The notes beneath the pieces were generated by a model. That model was given only the letters and a program-made list of their open reading frames with translations, made no database searches and was not told the DNA's origin. This document shows, one piece after another, positions 52,958 through 61,824 of a DNA stretch of 64,000 nt (its first letter is position 1; each line of letters opens with the position of its first letter). Both the position numbers and the translations under genes were made by a program. This DNA is from Anthracocystis setariae (lineage: Eukaryota > Basidiomycota > Ustilaginomycetes > Ustilaginales > Ustilaginaceae): contig CAKMXJ010000012.1 in the NCBI GenBank assembly GCA_928724745.1, positions 124,001-188,000 of the forward strand, given 5' to 3'.

Positions 52958-52963
52958 TTTAAA
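52902..52963 (-). promoter_or_regulatory. Gag-Pol -1 ribosomal frameshift signal
   Basis: On the minus strand the gag frame reads TCT TTA AAC TAG, so the slippery heptamer T TTA AAC (52957-52963) directly abuts the gag stop. A 10-nt spacer (52947-52956) precedes a 45-nt hairpin (52902-52946). Its outer stem is CGACACGC/GCGTGTCG (8 bp), a CCC bulge follows, then a middle stem GTCACGA/TCGTGAC (7 bp), an A-G mismatch, an inner GAC/GTC and an AACA loop. After a -1 shift the next codon is CTA in the pol frame, which is then open to the end of Pol. Confidence 0.88.
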
Positions 52964-54543
52964 GACCTCGCGGTCTGGTCTTCCCCCGTCGAGGGGAATG
53001 TGTCGCGAGAACGATCGAGTGTCGACTCGCTCGACGACCCAAAGGAGAGGTCGGGACTAGGACTCTCGTCGTCGTCGATGGCGATGGGCTCTTCATTGAA
53101 GATGGGGTAGCCGTACGCTCGGACGAGTTCGAGTTCCGTCTGAGCGAGGTGCTGCATGTAGTGCGCCTCGGCCTTGACCCGTGTGGACACGTGGTCATGC
53201 TCGAAATCGAAGTGCTGTTGATGGCACTGTCGACAAGGGCGGCCGAGGTAGATGGTCTGCCCGGTGTGAGGCAGTTTGTATGCCCTCACTTGGCGACCAT
53301 CGCGCGACACAAACGACACGTTCTCGGGCCGGTACGTGTCAAACAGCGAGACGCCAGACGTCCTTGGAGCGGGGGACTGTCTGGATGGCTGAGGTCGAGC
53401 AGGCGCGACAGCGGATGTCGGCTGCTGGACCTCAGCGGCGTCGGTTTGAGTGACGACGACGGCTGGGGACACGAATGTTGACGACAACGACGGCGGAACC
53501 TTGAGCGGACAGCGGTGTGACGCTCTCCAGGACGCTTCGAACGCCTTCAGCTCGACCAACATGTCTTGCACGTTGGTGATCAGGCCCAGATGGGACCTGA
53601 TCAGGAGCTTGAAGCTGTCCGGAAGGCCCAGACGGATTTCCTTCGCGAGGTCGGCTTGCCTGCGGTCCGGGTAGGCCGAGCGAAGAAGGGCCAGCTTGCT
53701 GTAGAAGTACTGCTGGACAGTCTCGCTCTGCCACACCCATCGACGAGCGTCGGCAAGGGCTCGAGCCTCGCTGTCGTCTTGACGGAAGGCGACGCAGAGC
53801 GCCTCGTCCCAGGCGGACCAGCCGATGCTAAGACTCTGGCGAGCCTCGGACGACATCAGCTGGTACCACTGGGCGGCAGTACCACGGAGGCAGAGGGGCA
53901 GGGTTTCAATGATCGCCTGTTCCCATGCTGGCTCCGAGCGGCTCTGCACGAGGGCTCCAACGCGGCCTCGGAAGAACTCCAGGTTGTCTGGGGAGCCGTC
54001 GTAGAGACCAATGTCGTCAGGCTTGACGGTTGGCCGACGAGCACCACCAGACGTGTCAACAGCAGCATCGTGCGTCCAATGGTCGTTCTGTTGGTGTTGC
54101 TGCTGTCGTCCCGAAGCCTCCGCGTCGTGTCGATCGACAGGTCTGTCGGGCTGGCGAGGTGACGATGGGTGGTGGCGACCGCTCTCGCGAAGTAGACGGG
54201 CCAGCATGATGGTGTGCTGCTGCGCCGTGTCTGCCTGCTGTTGCAGAGCGACTCTGTTCGCCTCCGCCTGCTGCTGCATCGCCTGCTGGAACGACTGCTG
54301 CATGGCCAGAAGCATCTGAGCCAGCAGAGTCGACGAGTCGGACGACTGCGAGTCACCGGCAGTTTGAGCTGCCCTCGCAGCCTCGTCGGATCCCGACTGA
54401 GACGGCGAGTGTGACTCCTGGTAGGGCGGAGCGGCAGGGGCGAGGTCGGAAGGCGAGGCGCCGCCACGGCAAGTGGTTGGGGTCATCGTCGGGCCAGCCG
54501 GACAGACCGAGAGAGAGAAGAGGTTGCTGGACACAGGGATCAA
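52954..54543 (-). CDS. gag: Ty3 Gag
   Basis: 529 residues. A Gln-rich coiled stretch (MLLAMQQSFQQAMQQQAEANR) precedes the capsid-like region: IGLYDGSPDNLEFFRGRVGALV, LPLCLRGTAAQWYQL, SLSIGWSAWDEALCVAFRQ, VWQSETVQQYFYSKLALLR and IRLGLPDSFKLLIRS. These are typical of fungal Ty3 gag (retrotrans_gag). A C-X2-C-X3-H-X4-H motif (CRQCHQQHFDFEH) near residue 435 takes the place of the usual CCHC knuckle. The stop TAG lies immediately after the slippery heptamer. Confidence 0.88.
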   Translation of the reverse strand: MIPVSSNLFSLSVCPAGPTMTPTTCRGGASPSDLAPAAPPYQESHSPSQSGSDEAARAAQTAGDSQSSDSSTLLAQMLLAMQQSFQQAMQQQAEANRVALQQQADTAQQHTIMLARLLRESGRHHPSSPRQPDRPVDRHDAEASGRQQQHQQNDHWTHDAAVDTSGGARRPTVKPDDIGLYDGSPDNLEFFRGRVGALVQSRSEPAWEQAIIETLPLCLRGTAAQWYQLMSSEARQSLSIGWSAWDEALCVAFRQDDSEARALADARRWVWQSETVQQYFYSKLALLRSAYPDRRQADLAKEIRLGLPDSFKLLIRSHLGLITNVQDMLVELKAFEASWRASHRCPLKVPPSLSSTFVSPAVVVTQTDAAEVQQPTSAVAPARPQPSRQSPAPRTSGVSLFDTYRPENVSFVSRDGRQVRAYKLPHTGQTIYLGRPCRQCHQQHFDFEHDHVSTRVKAEAHYMQHLAQTELELVRAYGYPIFNEEPIAIDDDESPSPDLSFGSSSESTLDRSRDTFPSTGEDQTARSLN

Positions 54544-54725
54544 TGTCGTGAAGGCAGGTCGACGCTCAAGATGATCGTTCGCCGACGATCAACCGCCACA
54601 CGTGGACGTTCCCGGCTTGCGAAGCCTAGGGGCGCTTGCACACGATACCCCAGTTCCAAGGGTCGTGTAGTCGTGTTGCCCTCGGTAAACGGACAGCTGC
54701 ACAGCGACTGACTCTGTGCAGCGAG
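54544..54725 (-). other. Ty3 leader upstream of gag
   Basis: Between the gag start and the copia insertion. It should contain the primer-binding site and perhaps the LTR end; I could not match a primer tRNA. A CAGCTGCACAGCGACTGACTCTGTGCAGC imperfect inverted repeat near 54692-54721 (written here only to show arms CTGCACAG/CTGTGCAG) is visible next to the insertion point. Confidence 0.4.
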
Positions 54726-54730
54726 GGGGC
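54726..54730. repeat. Target-site duplication (left copy, GGGGC)
   Basis: GGGGC directly precedes the TG of the left copia LTR and is repeated at 62628-62632 after the CA of the right LTR. Confidence 0.9.
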
Positions 54731-55529
54731 TGTGAAATAATAGCAAATGAGAAATGGCGACCTTACGGCAAAGCCAAGAATAAGTAGTTAATTATGGCTT
54801 TTGAGCGCGACTTACGGAAGTAGGCGTCGGGTGATCAATCCCGACGTCGGGTTCTGACAAACTGCGGGTTTGTTAGAATCCCGGAAGTCTTAGGATATCC
54901 GAACGTTATCTTTGTTGTTATTCCAAAGATCCACGTCGGGTTTCGTACGCTCACGTCGTCTTCGCAGAGGTAGGAAGCTTGAACGATAAATACTATAAGT
55001 ACTTTGATGACTACTCGACGAGTTGTCGGAGAGAAGGTATGGTAAGAGTAAATTGGGGAAAGATTCGATACATTCCAAAGACACTAAACGAGTCATGACA
55101 AAGAGGCGTTTATATACATGTTGAGTCCACGATGATGCTTCCTTGTGTTCGCACTGAACGTTCCTTGATGGATGTTATGGTGTCTATAGCGTGGTCCCTT
55201 TACTTGGTCGTTGACACCAGTCTTTCGCTGTGGGGTCTACCTTCTGGCCATATTGAGGGGGAATCCGCGCTTTCTATTCGAGTACGCATCCGGAAACATT
55301 AAACCCCGACCGCGGGTTTTGAGACGATGTTTCGGACCTCCTGTCTTGAATCGTGTGTCTTGGGAACGTGTGTGAGTTTCGGTTGGTTTTGTGAATACTC
55401 CGTGGTTGTCCAAATCCGGTAAATAAAACGCAAACCCGCATGCGTGTTACAAAACCCGACGGCGGGTTTATTGTCGAAGGGTGAAATGCTCCAAGTGTGA
55501 GACGACAAAATGGAACCCGTGTTCCAACA
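54731..55529 (-). repeat. Copia 3' LTR (799 bp)
   Basis: Starts TGTGAAATAATAGC and ends GTTCCAACA on the plus strand. It matches 61829-62627 at a constant offset of 7098. Differences seen: 54809 G/61907 A, 54846 G/61944 A, 55077 A/62175 G. A TATATAAA box for minus-strand transcription lies at 55109-55116. Three CCG-N4-CGG palindromes lie at 54840, 55305 and 55455. A 68-codon frame spanning 54890-55096 is carried by both LTRs and is probably not a gene. Confidence 0.96.
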
Positions 55530-55538
55530 GTCCCCCTC
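55530..55538 (-). other. Polypurine tract
   Basis: The minus strand reads GAGGGGGAC immediately before the TGTTGG start of the 3' LTR, the expected plus-strand primer position. Confidence 0.85.
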
Positions 55539-55610
55539 GTTGAGCACTTCACACACTTCACGCACACATTGATTATTGTTATGGAATGAAATGGGATTTT
55601 ACGACGGGTC

Positions 55611-57227
55611 TTAAGGACCCGAAGTACCGGAACCAGTTGCTTGGACATACCTATTGCGCGGGCCGGGTGCTTCGCGCTTGTCGACGAACTCCTCGATTTG
55701 ACCCAGGATCTTGATGAAGTACGAGGGATCCCACTTCTTTGGAGGTGGTTTCCCAGTACGTGTAGCGACGAGTGTGTCGATGCAGATCTCCTTGGCTTCG
55801 GAGAGTTTGCCACGGAGACTGTCGACGAGGGCAATCTTTTGCGTCCTCTTGCCCTCGTACCCCAACCCTCGGCAGGGTTTCGAGATGATCATGCAATGAT
55901 CACAAGACCCGCGGGCGGGGTCTCGCTTCTTGCCTTGATGGTTCACTCCGGCGCCGAATGAGCAGTGCACTCCGATGAGTTGGCACTCTCGGCAGCCGGG
56001 TTCCATTACCACGAGGTCGGGATGGTGAGGTTCATCCAGCCGAGCGAAGTGTCGTCGTAAACTGAGCACTACGCCGGCTGGGACAACAAACCGCTTTTGC
56101 TTCGACAATGGAACCCCCGGAGTGAGAGCCCCCGACCATGCCAGGTGCGAGGGAAGGGGGTGTTCCAAAGATCCGCCGGCGGGTTGTATTTCGTCGGCCT
56201 CGAAGTTTGCTTCTGAGGCCGCGACCGCGGTGGCAGCGGCACCGACGACTCGTTGGCGGTGAGGGAGCATGGTCGCCTCAACGAGTTCGATTGCCCGGGC
56301 GGGGGCGTTGGTAACGCGTGCGCGTGCGCTCGTTCCTCGCCCTTCGTCTTGATCCTCGTCGTAACGTCGGAAAGTTGGGTCGTCCTCGTAATCGCCATCG
56401 GCGAGGGAGTCGTCGGAGTGGAGGAAGAGTGGTCTTGCTTCCGGTGATCCTTCCTCTTCAGGGACTGAAGTAGATGGCCTCAACGCAGGGAGGGGTCTTC
56501 TGCGGAGGCGAAGAGTACGACTAGCCTCTCGGGGCGCGGTCGAAGGTGGAGAGGTCTTGCCGCCTGCGTTGGCGACGATGATACCGCCGGTCTGACGGGA
56601 CACGGCGACTCGTGGTGACGGAGAGGCAGGTGGTTCGCTGATGCTGAGACCACCTGAGGGAGGATCGACGGCCATGTCATCCGCGACGGGTGGCCGAGTG
56701 CTTGATGTGAGCGAGCTCTCGTTCGTTGGAACTGAGTGCTGCTCGTCGAGATCCATGGCCTCGTCTTGACCCTGTGCAGGGGAGGCTAAGTTGTCGCTGT
56801 TGTTGTCGCCGTTGTTGGTGGGGGGGAGGTTGGTGTTGCTGGCGACGTTGACGACGGAGGTGTTGTTTGTGTTGCTGGAGGGGGGTGAGGGTGCATTCTT
56901 CCTTCGCCTGGCCTCGTTGGCCTTGGCGAGGGCGTCCTTCTTCGCCTGGGAGAGTCGTTTTCCCATCGTTTCTTGAGGAATGGAGTTGGTGGTGTTGAGG
57001 TTGATGTCGGTAGGAGTGGTCAAGTCGGTTCTTATAAGCAACGTAAGTGCTTTGTCTTTGTTTCGATCCGCTTCTTTGGTTCTTAGGGGTGTAAAGCTTT
57101 GTTCGGCATGTTCCGAGGGTGGCGCAGTGTGAGGCGAAGGCCCGACGTCGGGTCTTATGACCCGATAGAGAGTCTTGTCGGATGCGCCGCGTTTCATCTC
57201 GGTGGATGTGATTGCGCAATGTGACAT
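55611..57227 (-). CDS. Copia-borne accessory ORF with Zn2Cys6-like cysteine cluster
   Basis: 538 residues from the first Met (57227). A second plausible start, MGKRLSQAKKDALAKANEARRRKN, is at 56966 (residue 88). The middle is Pro/Ser/Asp-rich and disordered. At residues 412-452 lies C-X2-C-X6-C (CRECQLIGVHC), 19 residues, then C-X2-C-X6-C (CDHCMIISKPC), with basic residues (GKKRDP) in the loop. A helical, coiled-coil-like stretch follows (KIALVDSLRGKLSEAKEICID) and then a short C-terminal part. Spacing matches the fungal Zn2Cys6 binuclear cluster except for the longer loop, part of which (DPARGS) is encoded by one of the element's palindromes at 55908-55919. It may be a DNA-binding protein or a nucleocapsid-like factor. 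It lies where env-like ORFs occur, but no membrane helix is seen. Confidence 0.75.
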   Translation of the reverse strand: MSHCAITSTEMKRGASDKTLYRVIRPDVGPSPHTAPPSEHAEQSFTPLRTKEADRNKDKALTLLIRTDLTTPTDINLNTTNSIPQETMGKRLSQAKKDALAKANEARRRKNAPSPPSSNTNNTSVVNVASNTNLPPTNNGDNNSDNLASPAQGQDEAMDLDEQHSVPTNESSLTSSTRPPVADDMAVDPPSGGLSISEPPASPSPRVAVSRQTGGIIVANAGGKTSPPSTAPREASRTLRLRRRPLPALRPSTSVPEEEGSPEARPLFLHSDDSLADGDYEDDPTFRRYDEDQDEGRGTSARARVTNAPARAIELVEATMLPHRQRVVGAAATAVAASEANFEADEIQPAGGSLEHPLPSHLAWSGALTPGVPLSKQKRFVVPAGVVLSLRRHFARLDEPHHPDLVVMEPGCRECQLIGVHCSFGAGVNHQGKKRDPARGSCDHCMIISKPCRGLGYEGKRTQKIALVDSLRGKLSEAKEICIDTLVATRTGKPPPKKWDPSYFIKILGQIEEFVDKREAPGPRNRYVQATGSGTSGP

Positions 57228-57516
57228 ATGAGTGACTATGGTGTTAGTGGTAATTTACTTGTAATTTTTGGTTGTCCAGTCTTAAGTTCCGAGGTTTCGT
57301 GCTGAATACAAAATCCCGACGTCGGGGTCTGTTATCCGGTGGGTATTGCTGTATATTGGGTCGCGTGTTCATGCAGGGTCCAATTTTTTGTTGGCTTTTA
57401 TTGTTAATTTTCGTGTTGTTTTTGTGTTTTTGGTGTTTTTCGCGTCGAATCGTGGGTGTGCATATACGGATCTTGATGATTAATCAATGGAAAAGGAAAC
57501 CCGTCGTCGGGTTTTC

Positions 57517-60500
57517 TTAGTTCGTGGGAAGTATGTGAAGGTTCTCGCGGTTGGCTTGAACCTTGTTCTTTTCCAATGCCTTAGTTAGAATGTCTGCCAG
57601 TTGGTTCGTTGTCGAGACTGGCTTTACGATCAGTAATCCATCTGCTTGGTATGATCGGGTAATGTGATACTTGAGGCGAAAATGTTTGGTTCGGTTATGG
57701 AATTTGGGTTCCTTGGCGAGTTCAATGGCCGCGCGATTATCCACCATCAGTTGCGTCGGGTTCTTGACTTTTAGGCCGAGTTCTTCGACCAGCCATCGGC
57801 ACCACGTAATTTCCTTTGCTGCTTCAGCCATAGCTACGTATTCAGCGTACGTTGTAGAGTCCGTGATGATGGACTGTAGCTTAGAAATCCAGCTGTATGG
57901 CATAGTGTTGATCGTATTAACAATTCCCGACGTTGATCTCGAAGTCAGTGTGTCCCCCGCGTGATCTGCGTCGGTGAATGTTTGAAATAGGGACCCGAAA
58001 TCAAGGTTTACGTCGTGAATTGGAAACCCGATGGCGGGTTTATATTCCAGACCGTGGGTTTCTGTTCCCTTGAGGTAACGTAGTAGATGCTTTGCCTGAA
58101 CCATGGCATTAGAGTGCGGGCTTGCAAGTTCGCGGCTGAGTCTCTGCACGGCGTAGCTGATGTCCGGCCGCGTGCATGTTGCAATGTAAAGAATTTGACC
58201 AACGATGCTCCTATACTTGGAATGTTCTGATGAGGAGAGGAGGTCCCCTTCTGCTATGTTGGCACTCGGGTTGAGCGGAGTGTGTACGATGTTGGCAGAT
58301 TCGAGCCCGTAAGTCAGGAGGAGCCGTCGGATGTAGCTGGTTTGGGACAAGTGTATGGAGTCCGGCGATTGTTTCACTTGAATGCCTAGAATGTAGTCAA
58401 GCTGTTCTCCACCCGTCATCTTGAAGTGCTTCCTGAGGTCGTTCATCACGCTTTCGGCGAGGGGTTTAGAGCGAGCAAAGATAAGAATGTCATCCACGTA
58501 AAGTGTGAGGACGAGCGGGTGAGTCTCGGACCCCGACGTCGGGTTTTTGATGTAGAGCGCGGAATCGTGGTTACTGCGCTTGAAACCCATTCCCCGCAAA
58601 GTTGAGTCTGCTTTCTGGTACCAAGTACGACCAGCTTGCTTGAGACCGTACAATGACTTGTTTAGCTTGCAAAGTAGACCCGGGGTGTGAGGATCTGCGT
58701 CGGGTTCGCGAGGCGGTGGTCGCATGTATATATCTTTGTCGATTTCACCATTGAGGTAGGCGGTCTTGACATCCATTTGGTAGATAGTCAATCCAATCTG
58801 TAGACTTAGTATCATGAGCAGACGGAGTGTCGCAAGCTTCACGACGGGTGCGAAGGTCTCGTCGTAATCTATGCCGTGTTTTTGTGCGAATCCTTGTGCT
58901 ACCAAGCGAGCCTTGTACTTGTCAATTGTTCCATCGCTTTTTCGCTTGATCTTGAAGACCCATCGACTTCCGATGACGTTTGCGTCCTTCGGGGGGGTCA
59001 CAAGATTCCAGGTGTTGTTGTTCTTGTGCGACGCAAGTTCTCTATTTACTGCCTGTTTCCACAATTCCCAGTCGGGTCTTCGGAAAGCCTGAGTGATTGT
59101 TCGTGGTTCGTCGTCGAGTAGCCCGATTGGGTCCGAATCGTCCAATCCCGACGTCGGGTTTTCGACCCCGTCGGTTTCTTCGAGAGCTGCGAGCGCGTCC
59201 AGGCGTGGTGAACTTGGTGGCGATCCAGGTGGAGTCTGGATCCCTGCCGCTCTCTCTTCGGGAGTAAGGTAAGGCCAGCTAGTAAGGTTTTCTCTTGTTT
59301 CTTGTCGAAGTTCGGTATTTTGGTCATTTGACTGAGGGGGAATATTGATTTCCTTCGTCGTTGTGTCAATTCTGGGCGGGTTCGCGAACCCGACGTCGGG
59401 TTTTGCAAACCGCACTGAACTTTCGGTATCATACGAGAAGGGGAAAGTCCCTTCGTCGAATGTTGCGTGGACCGTCGTAATGTATCGATCTTCGGCTACG
59501 TTATATAACTTGAAGGCCTTCGTCCCTGCAGCGATGCCGACGTAGACACATGCCAGTGCGCGGGGTTCCAATTTGTCCCTTCTTTCTTCCGGAACGTGTG
59601 CCCATGCAGCACATCCGAACGTTCGAGCGAGGGAGAAGTCAGGTGTAATGGAACGCAACAGTTGGGTCGGGATCTTCATCCCGGCGCCCTTCGTTGGGAA
59701 TCGGTTATTGAGGTAGACCGCGTGGAGGAAAGCGTCTCCCCACATATGATACGGTGAGGATGATTGGATCATCATGCAGCGAGCTAGGTCGAACAGGGTG
59801 CGATTCATTCGTTCTGCAACCCCGTTCTGTTCTGGCGTGTATGGAGCGGTGTGTTCGTGGATGATCCCATTTCCCCGAAGTAGCTCTGCAAGTTCTTTAC
59901 TCGTGTATTCGCCTCCGTTGTCCGACCTGATTCTTTTGATCGATTGGCCGGTTTGCTTCTCCATCATAGTTTTGTATTCCAGGAAGTGGCCATACACTTC
60001 ACTCTTCCTCGTGAGTAGGAAAGCGACGGTGAATCTTGAGAAATCGTCGATGAATGTGACAGCGTAGCGGTGGCCTTGAGGAGTTTCGTCGGGCATTGGA
60101 CCCACGACGTCGGTATGTACAAGTTCCAGGGGTTTTGTGGAACCCGACGTCGGGTTTCGAGAGAACGCCTGTTTGTGCGACTTTCCGATCTGGCATGTCT
60201 CACACTTCGCGGGTGTACGTGGGTTGAGAGTCACTTGAGGAACGACCTTCGCAATCTCTTCCAGACGTGCTTGACCAGGGTGGCCGAGGCGTTTATGCCA
60301 GTTCGTGGTGTTGGCCTCGTGTTCGGCCGCCATTCCGGCAAAGTCGGTGCCGACTTGGTCGACATACGTGAGGGGTCCAATATGGACACCTCTGCATGTA
60401 ATTCTGCCGTCTGTCGTTCGGGCGATGGTTTCACGATCGTTTGTAACTATTTCCACCTTCTTCCTCATCACTCCTGTGGAGAGAAGGTTGACGCCGAAGG

Positions 60501-61824
60501 ATGGTATGTAAGCCACGTTCGACAGTGTGATCTTGTTCGTTTTTCCTTGTCCGATGTTGACTTCGAGGTCCACTGTGCCGAGTCCTTCGATTTTGACCGG
60601 AACTTCGTTTGCTACCCAGATGGGTCGCATTGACACGTCGAGTTTGAGATCCCGGAATAGAGTCTTGTTACAACAGATGTGTCGACTGGCACCCGAGTCC
60701 ATTAGCCACATTGTTGATCGCGGGTGTGTGAACTCACTGGCGGAGTAGACGTTATCACGCCCGGGTTCACCAGTTTTGGTGTTCGGTTGAGAACCCGACG
60801 TCGGGTTCTTGGGTTTCGGGCATTTGTTCGCGTAGTGCCCCTTTTCTTGGCAATTGAAACAAGTAATCTTCTCGATCGGCGTTTTCGGCTTCGCCTTGGG
60901 GTTTCGCTTCGGGTTTCGTTGACCCTTCCGTTTGTTTTCTTGTCCGGCGTAGTATGCCGATGACCCGACCCGGGTTCGTTGGTGCATGCCCTGAACGTTG
61001 ATACCGAGGCGCAATTCCTCGCTTCGCAGGCGAGTAACGATGTTGTCGAGCTCGACCTTCTCGTTAATGACGGCACTCTCGACAACCAGGGTCTCGACTT
61101 CGTTGTCGCCCCTTCGGACGATCATTTCGCTTGTCTCTCGGCGTGCTCGGTAGGTCTCCTCGATTTGTGCTCGGATGTTATCATATTCCTTGCGGAGGCC
61201 CTTCATTAGTACGCTGTACTTCTTGTTGAAGCTAATTGTAACGCCTGCCATGGTCAGCTGGTCTGACAGTTCGGTGATTCGGCTGACGAATCCGTCGATG
61301 GTTCGTCTATCTTGCTTGAGACTGTTGAGCTCCGTCTCCATTTCCTCGAGTTGCCATTTCATGGCTTTAGCGAACCGTTCTTCGAGGGTTTTCCAGATTG
61401 TGTGCGCGTCTTCGAGGTCCGCGATAGTGTGTTTGATTTCGCTTGAGAGACTGCTTCGTAGCATGCCGCAGGCGGTAAAGTTGGCGTTAATCCACTCTCC
61501 GTACTTGGGGTCAGAGGCTTCAGGCCGGGGTAGAGTCCCCTTGATGATTCCATAGATTCGAGCACCCTTTTGCATAATAATGTCGATGCATTGGTCCTTC
61601 CATTGGTAATAGTCGCGTGCCTGTGTCAATTTCGGCAATCCGGGGGAATTATGCGGGACCCCGTCGATGGATTGCATGATTTCTTCAGTGTATTCGGAAC
61701 CCGTCGTCGGGTTCGGTAAATTTCTTTCGGGGTTTTCGTGTTCTCCGGTGATCGAATCGACTCGAGAGCGGGATCGAGTATTCAAGTATATATCGTTCGA
61801 GTTTCCAGCAGGCGTTGGGCTCAT
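57517..61824 (-). CDS. gag-pol: Copia Gag-Pol polyprotein
   Basis: 1435 residues in one uninterrupted frame. Gag lies at about 1-330 with the UBN2-type core (MQKGARIYGIIKGTLPRP, WKTLEERFAKAMKWQLEE) and a CCHC knuckle CFNCQEKGHYANKC (about 318-331). Protease: MDSGASRHICC (about 375). Integrase: HKRLGHPGQ ... CETCQIGKSHK zinc site, HTDVVGPMPDE, RSDNGGEY and EQNGVAERMNRT as D,D,E. RT: GSRWVFKIKRKSDG, IYQMDVKTAYLNGEID, LYGLKQAGRTWYQ and LYVDDILIF. RNase H: TDADHAGD, TTYAEYVAMAEAAKEI and ADILTKALEK. All catalytic motifs are present, so the element may be competent. In-frame peptides NPTSGS, NPTTGS, NPTSGL, KPDVGF and KPAIGF mark palindrome copies at about residues 38, 340, 557, 808, 889, 1094 and 1262. 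Confidence 0.97.
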   Translation of the reverse strand: MSPTPAGNSNDIYLNTRSRSRVDSITGEHENPERNLPNPTTGSEYTEEIMQSIDGVPHNSPGLPKLTQARDYYQWKDQCIDIIMQKGARIYGIIKGTLPRPEASDPKYGEWINANFTACGMLRSSLSSEIKHTIADLEDAHTIWKTLEERFAKAMKWQLEEMETELNSLKQDRRTIDGFVSRITELSDQLTMAGVTISFNKKYSVLMKGLRKEYDNIRAQIEETYRARRETSEMIVRRGDNEVETLVVESAVINEKVELDNIVTRLRSEELRLGINVQGMHQRTRVGSSAYYAGQENKRKGQRNPKRNPKAKPKTPIEKITCFNCQEKGHYANKCPKPKNPTSGSQPNTKTGEPGRDNVYSASEFTHPRSTMWLMDSGASRHICCNKTLFRDLKLDVSMRPIWVANEVPVKIEGLGTVDLEVNIGQGKTNKITLSNVAYIPSFGVNLLSTGVMRKKVEIVTNDRETIARTTDGRITCRGVHIGPLTYVDQVGTDFAGMAAEHEANTTNWHKRLGHPGQARLEEIAKVVPQVTLNPRTPAKCETCQIGKSHKQAFSRNPTSGSTKPLELVHTDVVGPMPDETPQGHRYAVTFIDDFSRFTVAFLLTRKSEVYGHFLEYKTMMEKQTGQSIKRIRSDNGGEYTSKELAELLRGNGIIHEHTAPYTPEQNGVAERMNRTLFDLARCMMIQSSSPYHMWGDAFLHAVYLNNRFPTKGAGMKIPTQLLRSITPDFSLARTFGCAAWAHVPEERRDKLEPRALACVYVGIAAGTKAFKLYNVAEDRYITTVHATFDEGTFPFSYDTESSVRFAKPDVGFANPPRIDTTTKEINIPPQSNDQNTELRQETRENLTSWPYLTPEERAAGIQTPPGSPPSSPRLDALAALEETDGVENPTSGLDDSDPIGLLDDEPRTITQAFRRPDWELWKQAVNRELASHKNNNTWNLVTPPKDANVIGSRWVFKIKRKSDGTIDKYKARLVAQGFAQKHGIDYDETFAPVVKLATLRLLMILSLQIGLTIYQMDVKTAYLNGEIDKDIYMRPPPREPDADPHTPGLLCKLNKSLYGLKQAGRTWYQKADSTLRGMGFKRSNHDSALYIKNPTSGSETHPLVLTLYVDDILIFARSKPLAESVMNDLRKHFKMTGGEQLDYILGIQVKQSPDSIHLSQTSYIRRLLLTYGLESANIVHTPLNPSANIAEGDLLSSSEHSKYRSIVGQILYIATCTRPDISYAVQRLSRELASPHSNAMVQAKHLLRYLKGTETHGLEYKPAIGFPIHDVNLDFGSLFQTFTDADHAGDTLTSRSTSGIVNTINTMPYSWISKLQSIITDSTTYAEYVAMAEAAKEITWCRWLVEELGLKVKNPTQLMVDNRAAIELAKEPKFHNRTKHFRLKYHITRSYQADGLLIVKPVSTTNQLADILTKALEKNKVQANRENLHILPTN

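Larger units (their letters stand above)
48626..54730 (-). mobile_element. Ty3/gypsy chromovirus, interrupted at its 5' side by a copia insertion
   Basis: Minus-strand order: leader (54544-54730), gag (52954-54543), -1 frameshift signal, and pol with protease, RT, partial RNase H, integrase, chromodomain and displaced RNase H. Both long frames are open without stops, which suggests a young copy. The 5' LTR lies beyond the copia insertion (after 62632). A 3' LTR is not recognisable left of 48626. Confidence 0.88.

Noticed and set aside
54544..54680. Ty3 primer-binding site
   Set aside because: A TGGAACTGGGG stretch on the minus strand has the TGG start but no convincing tRNA 3' end behind it.
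54890..55096. 68-codon frame present in both copia LTRs
   Set aside because: Lies across the LTR promoter area, has no recognisable content and is duplicated only because LTRs are.
56285..56300. CCCGGGCGGGGG and, at 60964, CCCGACCCGGG as further palindrome copies
   Set aside because: Spacing between CCG and CGG is two or three, not four; possibly decayed copies, left out of the count.
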